Shown piece by piece: positions 50,351-57,002 of a stretch of 57,002 nt of DNA. Within the stretch, counting starts at the first letter, position 1. Each line of letters opens with the position of its first letter. The notes beneath the pieces are model-generated. The model searched no databases, was not told the DNA's origin, and saw only the letters and a list, made by a program, of their open reading frames with translations. Source of the stretch: Bacteroidales bacterium (lineage in GTDB: Bacteria > Bacteroidota > Bacteroidia > Bacteroidales > WCHB1-69); NCBI GenBank assembly GCA_017615795.1, contig JAFZZK010000027.1, positions 1 to 57,002 on the forward strand. Reading direction: 5' to 3'. Position numbers and translations under genes: made by a program.

Positions 50351-50358
50351 CAAAATTA
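50351..50358 (-). promoter_or_regulatory. Candidate -7 promoter element for kbl
   Basis: Minus-strand TAATTTTG overlapping the TAA stop of the GH57 gene, 57 bases upstream of the kbl ATG. It is followed by A rather than C, unlike the other elements in the window, so it is weaker evidence. Confidence 0.45.
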
Positions 50359-51546
50359 TTTGTTCTCCAACTGAATCTTGATGTCGTTCAATACATTCAT
50401 GTAGTTGATGAATGCCTGGTATGGGGAGGGATAGACTTCGAAATTACGTTTCACGAAGCGGTGTCCGAACCATTTGGAACTCATGAAGTTGAAATGGTCG
50501 GCACCTTGCAGGCGCAGCCAGCTGAGCTTGGCTTCCTTGTTCTTGGACTTCTTGTAGAGGGGTTCGAGCTTGAAGAGCTGGGTGAAAGCCTCCTGTTGCA
50601 GCACGTTGCCGATCCATTCGTTGGTGTCTTTCTCCTCGCCGGAGCAGGAAATGGGCCAGGGGGCGTGCATGGTGGCGGGGTTGATGTCCATCTTAAGAAC
50701 CTCCTTCGGGGTGATGAAGCTGTAGTTGGGGTTGGCGGAGAGCTTGTCGATGAGGCTGCGGAAAAAGTCGAAGATGCCGGTTTCGGCGGTGTAGTGCTCA
50801 CCGATGGTCTCATAGTCCCAGTAGAGGTTGATGAAGGGTGCGTCGCCGTTGGTGTTGGTGTGGTCGAGGAACTTAATGTATTTCTCGGCGGTCAGGGGGT
50901 ACTGGTCCCAGCTGTGGTCGTTGAAGCGAAGCGTGATGTCGTCACAGAGACGGTAGGAACGCAGAAGCAGGCGCACATCGGTCTGGTAGGGGTTGCAATA
51001 GAGATATTGCGGGCTTTTCCATCCGAGGATATGGCGCGCGCCCTCGGTCAGGACCACATCATAGCCGGCTTCGCCGAGCCATTCCCCGATGTCGTCGGAG
51101 TAGATGATCTCGGTATTGCAGAATGAGACGGGCTTCACGCCGAAGGTCTCCTTGAGCAGCTTCTCCTGCAGACGCACTTGTTCGAGAAATGCTTCTTTGT
51201 CGTGCAGGGATGCGATGCTGTGCGTGAAGGTGTTGCCAGTGATTTCGACACATCCCGTCTCGATGAGTTTCTTGAAACTCTCGATCACTTCGGGACAGTA
51301 GCTCTTGAAGAGCATGATGGAGCTGCCGGAAATGCTGTAGCTGAGCTTGAACTTTTTCGGGTGTTTGTGGATGAGGTCCAGCATCATTTTGTTGGCGGGC
51401 AGGTAGCATCTCTCGGCCAGGCGCTGTGCCAGATAATGGTTCTGGTACTCATCGAAGTAGTCGTGGCTTTGGTTTATGTCGAAAAAACGATAGGTGCGCA
51501 ACCGGAAAGGTTGGCTGATCTGGAAGTGGAAGCATATTTTATTCAT
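50356..51546 (-). CDS. GH57-family alpha-glucan-active glycoside hydrolase
   Basis: A 396-residue cytoplasmic protein of glycoside hydrolase family 57 (alpha-amylase/branching type). Family features are CFHFQISQPFRLRTYRFF near the N-terminus (equivalent to the HxHQP motif), a central SFCNTEIIYSDDIGEW and the nucleophile-region motif LYWDYETIGEHY. The start ATG at 51546 overlaps the synthase stop by 8 bases (ATGAATAA), which suggests translational coupling. Together with the debranching enzyme and synthase it belongs to glycogen/alpha-glucan metabolism. Longer in-frame starts run into the synthase gene and are not credible. Confidence 0.88.
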   Translation of the reverse strand: MNKICFHFQISQPFRLRTYRFFDINQSHDYFDEYQNHYLAQRLAERCYLPANKMMLDLIHKHPKKFKLSYSISGSSIMLFKSYCPEVIESFKKLIETGCVEITGNTFTHSIASLHDKEAFLEQVRLQEKLLKETFGVKPVSFCNTEIIYSDDIGEWLGEAGYDVVLTEGARHILGWKSPQYLYCNPYQTDVRLLLRSYRLCDDITLRFNDHSWDQYPLTAEKYIKFLDHTNTNGDAPFINLYWDYETIGEHYTAETGIFDFFRSLIDKLSANPNYSFITPKEVLKMDINPATMHAPWPISCSGEEKDTNEWIGNVLQQEAFTQLFKLEPLYKKSKNKEAKLSWLRLQGADHFNFMSSKWFGHRFVKRNFEVYPSPYQAFINYMNVLNDIKIQLENK

Positions 51547-52825
51547 AGTGGAGCATTTTTTCGTAAATGACTTTGAGTTTCTTGGCAACATTTTCCCATT
51601 TGAGGTTGTTGACTTCTTCCTCGCCCTTGTTCGCGAAGAGGGTGGAGAGGGCAGGGTAGTGCAACAGGCCGTAGATGGCATCGGCGGTGGCGTCGATATC
51701 CCAGAAATCGACCTTGATAGCATGTTGGAGCACTTCGGCGACACCGGACTGTTTGGAGATGATCACGGGCACCTTGGCACGCATGGCCTCCAACGGCGAG
51801 ATGCCGAAAGGCTCTGAAATGGAGGGCATCACATAGACATCGCTCATGCCGAACATCTTGTCGATGTCGGCGCCGCGCAGGAAGCCGGTGAAGTGGAATC
51901 GGTCGGAGATGCCCAGTTCTGCCACGCGTTCGATGATGTGCTGCATCATGTCGCCGTCGCCGGCCAGCACGAAGCGCACGTTGGGGTCTTTGTCGAGCAC
52001 ACGCTTGGCGGTCTCCACAAAGTAGTCCGGGCCTTTCTGGAAGGTGACACGTCCCAGGAAAGTGACGATTTTCTCCTTGACGTTCTTTTCGCGTTCCACC
52101 TTCTTGTCGGTGGGCACGACGGCGTTGTGCAGGGTGTACACTTTATGGGCGGGGATGCCGTATTTCTCGATGACGATGTTGCGGGTAAGGTCACTGACAG
52201 CACATACGGCATCGGCGGCGGACATGCCCTCCTTCTCGATGCCGTAGACGATGTCGTTGCGGTTGTGCTCTCCGGAGCGGTCGAACTCGGTGGCGTGGAT
52301 GTGCACCACCAGGGGCTTGCCGCTGACCTTCTTGGCCGCGATGCCGGCGCGGTAGGTGAGCCAGTCGTGCGCGTGGATGAGGTCGAACTCCTCGTTCCGG
52401 GCGATCTCGGCGGCGACTTGTGCATAAAGGTTGACCTCCTGCATGAGGTTCTTGCCGTAGCCGGAGGAGAAGGTGTGCTTGCGCCGCGCACCCGTGAACT
52501 CCTGCTCCAGCGTGCCGCTGTTCATCTGGTCGATGATGTTGTAGTAGCCTTCCAGCCCCACGTAGGGGACCAGACGGGAGTTGACCTGGATGTAGCTCAC
52601 GCCGGGGAACAGTTCCCGGTAGGTGACGCTGCTTGTGTCGATCTCGACATCGGAGGCGTTGCGAACCTTGACGTAGGTCTCGTCCTCGTCGCCCGATGCG
52701 TGGGGCATCACGAAGGTGACTTCCACCCCGTTGAGGGAAAGCCCCTTTGTCAGGCCGTAGCATGCGGTGCCCAAGCCTCCCGATATATGTGGTGGGAACT
52801 CCCACCCGAACATCAATACTTTCAT
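51539..52825 (-). CDS. Glycogen-synthase-like GT4 glycosyltransferase
   Basis: A 428-residue glycosyltransferase with two Rossmann-like domains. The N-terminus MKVLMFGWEFPPHISGGLGTA holds the KxGGL-like donor loop; LIHAHDWLTYRAG and the C-terminal SISEPFGISPLEAMRAKVPVI (EX7E motif) are typical of family GT4. It probably makes alpha-1,4-glucan from a nucleotide sugar in the cytoplasm. It follows the debranching enzyme by 48 bases and is coupled to the GH57 gene. Confidence 0.9.
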   Translation of the reverse strand: MKVLMFGWEFPPHISGGLGTACYGLTKGLSLNGVEVTFVMPHASGDEDETYVKVRNASDVEIDTSSVTYRELFPGVSYIQVNSRLVPYVGLEGYYNIIDQMNSGTLEQEFTGARRKHTFSSGYGKNLMQEVNLYAQVAAEIARNEEFDLIHAHDWLTYRAGIAAKKVSGKPLVVHIHATEFDRSGEHNRNDIVYGIEKEGMSAADAVCAVSDLTRNIVIEKYGIPAHKVYTLHNAVVPTDKKVEREKNVKEKIVTFLGRVTFQKGPDYFVETAKRVLDKDPNVRFVLAGDGDMMQHIIERVAELGISDRFHFTGFLRGADIDKMFGMSDVYVMPSISEPFGISPLEAMRAKVPVIISKQSGVAEVLQHAIKVDFWDIDATADAIYGLLHYPALSTLFANKGEEEVNNLKWENVAKKLKVIYEKMLHYE

Positions 52826-52873
52826 ATTACAAAATCATAATTCAACGTAGGGCCAACATGCCTGTTGGTCGCT

Positions 52874-54820
52874 TTATTGTTTGGCGGAGGTTTCGATTCT
52901 CCATTTCATATATAATAGTGCGGCAACGCTCCACGCTTGAGAGATGCATCCGTTGGGCTTGTATGGGGGGTCGCCGTCGGTGATCTCGGCAATGGTGGAG
53001 ATGCCGTAGGATGTCATGCAACTGTCAAAGTTGTAGAGTATTTTCTGGAGCACGGGGATGGCTTGGTCTTGATAGACTGCCAACATGCCGTCGGTGAAGG
53101 GGTAGAGCAGCCACGGCCACGCTGTGCCCTGATGGTAGGCGGCGTCGCGCTCGGCCTGGTTGCCGTGGTAATGCCCCTTGTAGTCAGGGTCGTTGGGCGA
53201 GAGGGTGCGGATGCCCTTCTCGATGAGAAGCTCCTCGCAGGTGCGCTTCAGGATGAGCTGGCGGATCTTCTCGCTGACAGGGGAGAAGGGTAGGGAAGCA
53301 GCAATCATCATGTTGGGGCGGACCTGGAAATTCTTGTAGTCGCCGTCCACGTAGTCGGCCAGATAGCCGAGATCCTTGGACCAGAAGGTCTCCTTGAAGA
53401 CGGCGGGGAAGTCATGGATAAGCGGTTCCCACTCCTCGATGAAGGCGGTGTCCTTGGCCACGCGGGCAAGGTCCAGACAGAACTTGATGGCGTTGTACCA
53501 GAGGGCGTTGATCTCGACTTGGCAGCCGGTGCGTGGCGTGACAGGCTGGCCATTGACGATGGCATCCATCCAGGTCAAGGCTAAGCCGGGGCCGCCGGCG
53601 TAGATGAGGCCGTTGTCGAGGCGGTGGATATGGTTGAGGGTACCGTGGCGGTAGGCGTTGAGGATCTTGCACATTACTTCGCCATACTCTTCCCACACTT
53701 TGCGCTTGGAGCGTGTCTTCTCCGAATAGAGCTGCAGGGCGCGGAAGAACCAGAGGGGTGCGTCCACGGAGTTGTAGGCGGCGTTGTCCCCCGTGCCGAT
53801 GTTGGGGAAGAGGCCGTCGTGCATGTCGGCAATCATGTCGTCCAAAATCTCTTTGCAGAGCTGGTGGCGTCCCAAGGCGAGGGTAAGTCCCGGCAGGGCG
53901 ATGAAGGTGTCGCGGCCCCAGCGTCCGAACCACGGGTAGCCGGCGATGATAGAGGTCTTGCCGTTGCGTTGCACGATGAACTGCTCTGCAGCATTCTGCA
54001 GGCAGTTGAAGAAGGAGGAACGCGCGGTGTGGCGTTTACTCTCGGCTTTGTAGAGCTTGGCAATCTCGGTCGGGTCGATGGGCTCGGTGCCCAAGGTGAT
54101 GTAAAGCTCCTTGTTCGCGACCTTGGCCGTGATGCTGCCCGGCACGAACAAATCCTCGTGGCCTTCGTAGCCTCGGTTGAGTTCCTCTTCGTACTCTATG
54201 CCCTCATGCCAATGCGGGTCGTGTTGGTAGGAAATCTCCTCGGAACATTGGATATATACCGGCGTGTAGCCATCGTAGAGACGGAATCCGACACCATGCT
54301 CCACGGGATGCGGCTGGCTGTTGGCGGCATCGTTTTTGTGGGTCAGTGCGTGGATGTTTCGGAATGCCAGCATCGGCTCAAACTGGAAGGCCGCCGACTC
54401 GTAGTCGTCGAGAATGGTGTATTTGATGATCACCCGGTCGGAATCGTTGAGCAGGAGGAACTCCTTGGTGAAGTTGAACTTGCCCACGCGGTATTGGTAG
54501 AGGGGGATGTTGTCGGCTGTGAAATGCTGGAGGTATTTGTTACCTTTGGGGTTGATGGCACCGCCCTTGTATTGGTGTACGCTGACGTGGAAATCCATGT
54601 CGTTGACAACGATGGTCTCGTTGAGGTGAGAGACAAGCAAATGACGCTCTCCTCCGAAGTTGTCTTGAGGGACAATGAACAATCCATGGTATTTGCGGGT
54701 GTTCAAGCCCGCCAACGTGGTGGTGGCGAAGGTGCCCGTGCGGCTGCATCGGAGAATCTCCTTGGTCTTTGTGAAATTGAGGTTTACCAATGCATTTTTG
54801 TCAAATTCAATATAGCTCAT
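52874..54820 (-). CDS. Glycogen debranching enzyme (amylo-alpha-1,6-glucosidase family)
   Basis: A 648-residue protein with an N-terminal domain (ILRCSRTGTFATTTLAGLN, then RKYHGLFIVP) and a C-terminal (alpha/alpha)6 GDE_C domain containing GYPWFGRWGRDTFIALPGL, NALWYNAIKF and GTAWPWLLYPF. It removes alpha-1,6-linked glucose at glycogen branch points. The ATG at 54820 was chosen; a longer start would add 15 residues. First gene of the glucan operon, behind a -7 element. Confidence 0.92.
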   Translation of the reverse strand: MSYIEFDKNALVNLNFTKTKEILRCSRTGTFATTTLAGLNTRKYHGLFIVPQDNFGGERHLLVSHLNETIVVNDMDFHVSVHQYKGGAINPKGNKYLQHFTADNIPLYQYRVGKFNFTKEFLLLNDSDRVIIKYTILDDYESAAFQFEPMLAFRNIHALTHKNDAANSQPHPVEHGVGFRLYDGYTPVYIQCSEEISYQHDPHWHEGIEYEEELNRGYEGHEDLFVPGSITAKVANKELYITLGTEPIDPTEIAKLYKAESKRHTARSSFFNCLQNAAEQFIVQRNGKTSIIAGYPWFGRWGRDTFIALPGLTLALGRHQLCKEILDDMIADMHDGLFPNIGTGDNAAYNSVDAPLWFFRALQLYSEKTRSKRKVWEEYGEVMCKILNAYRHGTLNHIHRLDNGLIYAGGPGLALTWMDAIVNGQPVTPRTGCQVEINALWYNAIKFCLDLARVAKDTAFIEEWEPLIHDFPAVFKETFWSKDLGYLADYVDGDYKNFQVRPNMMIAASLPFSPVSEKIRQLILKRTCEELLIEKGIRTLSPNDPDYKGHYHGNQAERDAAYHQGTAWPWLLYPFTDGMLAVYQDQAIPVLQKILYNFDSCMTSYGISTIAEITDGDPPYKPNGCISQAWSVAALLYMKWRIETSAKQ

Positions 54821-54888
54821 TTTTTTAATGATTTCATAATTAATGAAGTGCAGTTTTAAAGACAAATTGCACCTTTATTTTAAGTGCG

Positions 54889-54896
54889 CAAAAATA
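54889..54896 (-). promoter_or_regulatory. -7 promoter element of the glycogen operon
   Basis: Minus-strand TATTTTTG followed by CGCAC, 69 bases upstream of the ATG. Confidence 0.68.
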
Positions 54897-54942
54897 ATCT
54901 TTTTTTCATTCTTTGTCAAGAGGTGTTTTCAAAATTTTTGTG

Positions 54943-54950
54943 TACATTTG
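54943..54950 (+). promoter_or_regulatory. -7 promoter element for the short-chain dehydrogenase
   Basis: TACATTTG followed by CCGCC, 28 bases before the ATG. It is back-to-back with the glycogen operon promoter. Confidence 0.72.
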
Positions 54951-54977
54951 CCGCCTCATTCTAAAAAAATTGAAAAC

Positions 54978-55733
54978 ATGAAAGTTATATTCATCACGGG
55001 GGCGACGAGTGGCTTTGGGGAAGCCATCGCCCGCACGCTGGCCAAGCAGAATGTGCACATGGTCATCACGGGACGCACGGAGGACAAACTCCGCAAGGTC
55101 GCCGTTGAAATCGAGGCTTCCACACAAACGAAAGTATTGCCGCTGGTCTTTGACGTCCGCGACCCTAAGGCTTGCGAGGAGGCCATCTCTAACATGCCCC
55201 AGGAGTTCCGCGAAGTGGATGTCCTGATCAACAACGCTGGCCTTGCGGTGGAACTCAACCCCGTGCAGAATGGGTTGCTCGACGACTGGGAGCGCATGAT
55301 CGACACCAATGTCAAGGGCTTGCTCTATGTGACGCGCCTCATCTCGCCGGGCATGGTGGAACGCAAGCGCGGGCACATCATCAATATCGGCTCCACCGCC
55401 TCCCATGAGGTTTACTACGGCGGCAACGTCTATTGCGCCACCAAACATGCTGTGCTTGCCCTCACGAAAGCCATGCGCACCGACTTCCTGCCTTATAACA
55501 TTAAGGTCACGCAAATCTCGCCGGGCGCGGCTGAGACGAACTTCTCCCTTGTGCGATTCAAAGGCGACAGCGCACGCGCCGACAAGGTCTACGAGGGCTA
55601 TGACCCGCTCGTGGCACAGGACATCGCCGACGTGGTCGAGTTTGTGCTCTCCCGTCCGCCGCACGTCTGCCTCAACGAGATCATTATGACTCCGACCGCC
55701 CAGTTTAACGGCGTGATACACAAAGAAAAATAA
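54978..55733 (+). CDS. NAD(P)-dependent short-chain dehydrogenase (YdfG-like)
   Basis: A 251-residue classical SDR. The cofactor motif TGATSGFG is at residues 7-14, NNAGLA at 85-90, and the catalytic residues are S139, Y152 and K156 (YCATK). The arginine in TGRTED may favour NADP. It resembles 3-hydroxy acid/serine dehydrogenases of the YdfG type. I used the ATG at 54978; an in-frame ATG 135 bases upstream would lie before the -7 element. Confidence 0.93.
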   Translation: MKVIFITGATSGFGEAIARTLAKQNVHMVITGRTEDKLRKVAVEIEASTQTKVLPLVFDVRDPKACEEAISNMPQEFREVDVLINNAGLAVELNPVQNGLLDDWERMIDTNVKGLLYVTRLISPGMVERKRGHIINIGSTASHEVYYGGNVYCATKHAVLALTKAMRTDFLPYNIKVTQISPGAAETNFSLVRFKGDSARADKVYEGYDPLVAQDIADVVEFVLSRPPHVCLNEIIMTPTAQFNGVIHKEK

Positions 55734-55843
55734 TTTTTTGAAGAAAAATCTGCAACGTTATTCCTTGAAAATCGTTTAGCAGATGTTGTGCTTTGGGCAA
55801 TGTGCCGATTTGCAAATATGTAAAGACAATTAATGCATTGACT

Positions 55844-57002
55844 ATGAGTAATATAGTAAAGAATGTCTGGCTGGTGCTCTTGTTGATGGCCATGCCGTTT
55901 GTCATGCTGGGCCAGTCGCCCTGCGACTTTGACGGAATCCATCCTTTCTGTACGGACGACAATCCGATGGGTATCACGTATTCATCAGGTACAGGAAGTA
56001 ATACTGCACAGACCTTTTTGGGGCAGAATGGTGCAGGATGCCTCGGCTCCACACCGAGGGCCGCGTGGTTCTATATGCAAGTGGCGAACCCAGGCAACTT
56101 GCTTATTTATATTGAACAATACAACTTGGCCGGTACCGGTATCGACGTGGACTTTGCCTGTTGGGGACCTTTCCCGACATACGATGTGACCACGTTCCTT
56201 ACCAATCTTTGCAACAACACCTATACGTTGTTTATATCCACAAGTGATGATCCGGGCTCGCACCGTCCTACTAATGGGGACCACTCCAACGGACAGACCG
56301 GTGGCTATCCTTATCCGGGAAACTGGTCCGGCAACCAGATCCCCATGACGGATTGTAGTTATAACGGGGCGGCCACGGAGTGGTGCTTTATTCCCAATGC
56401 CCAGGTGGGGGAGATTTATTTGTTGCTTATTACGAATTTCAACGGAGGCGCAGGCACCATCACCTTCAATCAGGTGAATACGTCATACACTTCCGCCACT
56501 ACGGACTGCAACATTCTGGCGCAGTTGGAGGACAACGCGCCCCTCTGTGAAGGCCAGACCCTGTTGCTTGAGTATCCGGAGACCGGGAATTTGCCCAATC
56601 TGTCCTATACGTGGATAAGTCCGGACGGCTATGTCGCCACCACCAGCGTGCCGAGCTTTGAACGATTTAACGTAACACCAGCCATGGGCGGTCGCTATAA
56701 GCTGCTCCGTCACAGCGGTGCCAATGTGAGCGACACCATCTTCTCCGATTCAATTGTCGTCACCCCGAGCCCCGACCTCGTATACAGCATACCTCCCGGC
56801 ACGCAGTTCTGTGAGGGCGACAACTTCAACCTCACCATCTCCTCCTCCAACTTCGACCGGCTGTACTATTCCATCAACGGCGCGCCGGTGCCCACCACCA
56901 GCTATACCTCCTATCCCATTCCGCAATTCCAGATTCACAGCGACACCACATTCTATATCTATGCCTCTAACAGTCCCTTCTATGGGGACGGCTGCTATAG
57001 CC
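55844..57002 (+). CDS. Start of a large secreted protein (runs off the window)
   Basis: The first 386 codons of an open frame that continues past the end of the window. The signal peptide ends MLGQ (about 24). The mature N-terminus, CDFDGIHPFCTDDNPMGITY followed by TPRAAWFYMQVANPGNLLIYI and DVDFACWGPF, resembles the opening domain of long adhesin-like Bacteroidota proteins that often end in a T9SS type B domain. Later parts (about 225 onward) look Ig/PKD-like (LCEGQTLLLEYPE, TYTWISPDG-like SYTWISPDG, QFCEGDNFNL). The C-terminus cannot be seen. No convincing -7 element was found in the 110-base gap before it. Confidence 0.85.
   Translation, partial: MSNIVKNVWLVLLLMAMPFVMLGQSPCDFDGIHPFCTDDNPMGITYSSGTGSNTAQTFLGQNGAGCLGSTPRAAWFYMQVANPGNLLIYIEQYNLAGTGIDVDFACWGPFPTYDVTTFLTNLCNNTYTLFISTSDDPGSHRPTNGDHSNGQTGGYPYPGNWSGNQIPMTDCSYNGAATEWCFIPNAQVGEIYLLLITNFNGGAGTITFNQVNTSYTSATTDCNILAQLEDNAPLCEGQTLLLEYPETGNLPNLSYTWISPDGYVATTSVPSFERFNVTPAMGGRYKLLRHSGANVSDTIFSDSIVVTPSPDLVYSIPPGTQFCEGDNFNLTISSSNFDRLYYSINGAPVPTTSYTSYPIPQFQIHSDTTFYIYASNSPFYGDGCYS

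Noticed and set aside
49097-50374. Long open frame (425 codons) opposite kbl
   Set aside because: Antisense shadow; kbl has all catalytic motifs and the other frame has none.
53624-54859. Long open frame (411 codons) opposite the debranching enzyme
   Set aside because: Antisense shadow of a conserved gene; no signal or domain.

Overview
The window looks like chromosomal DNA from an uncultured-type member of the Bacteroidota, most likely Bacteroidales, with roughly balanced GC. The evidence is direct. There is a PorX response regulator/PglZ protein. Four proteins end in type IX secretion (T9SS) sorting domains of type A or type B. There is a TonB-dependent receptor/DUF4249 pair, a GldI-like lipoprotein, DUF4296 and DUF4412 proteins, and many copies of the Bacteroidota -7 promoter element TAnnTTTG. 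I see no phage, insertion sequence, CRISPR array or plasmid gene. Genus and species cannot be fixed from this sequence.

Layout. 1-8.6 kb (minus strand): esterase lipoprotein, PorX, a DUF4296 lipoprotein, CCA-adding enzyme, a PNGase F-like deglycosylase and a divergent MurD. 8.6-9.0 kb: three tRNA genes (Thr, Tyr, Gly) and their terminator. 9.2-14.4 kb (plus): acpP-fabF-rnc, an Omp28-type T9SS cargo protein and a lipid kinase. 14.4-19.2 kb (minus): a compact four-gene unit of ECF sigma factor, membrane protein with a periplasmic type B T9SS domain, M16-like protein without its zinc motif, and a fibronectin-type T9SS type B cargo. 19.3-24 kb: DNA glycosylase, TerC-family protein and a four-subunit 2-oxoacid:ferredoxin oxidoreductase. 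24-34 kb: M49-like peptidase lipoprotein, recF, a Fur-family regulator, a very large repeat-rich T9SS cargo, a subtilase and an overlapping small lipoprotein. 34-42.6 kb: a 7-base tandem repeat, DUF4249/TonB receptor, topoisomerase IV subunit A with a di-heme peroxidase gene 3 bases behind it, and a DUF4412 protein. 42.6-49 kb (minus): NrnA-GldI-FKBP operon, a glycine-rich/FISUMP secreted protein with a frameshifted signal peptide, mnmE and a small lipoprotein. 49-54.8 kb (minus): glycogen/alpha-glucan operon (debranching enzyme, GT4 synthase, GH57) and kbl. 55 kb to the end (plus): a short-chain dehydrogenase and the start of a large secreted protein.

How the parts fit. Housekeeping genes (tRNA maturation, fatty acid synthesis, DNA replication and repair, tRNA modification) alternate with export and cell-surface genes. 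The T9SS theme recurs: PorX as regulator, GldI-like and FKBP folding factors, and several cargo proteins. The ferredoxin-linked oxidoreductase points to anaerobic energy metabolism. The PNGase F-like enzyme, M49-like peptidase, subtilase and TonB receptor suggest use of glycoprotein or peptide substrates. The most unusual items are the sigma factor/type-B-domain operon at 14.4-19.2 kb, and a repeated arrangement in which a terminator's U-tract runs directly into the -7 element of the next gene.
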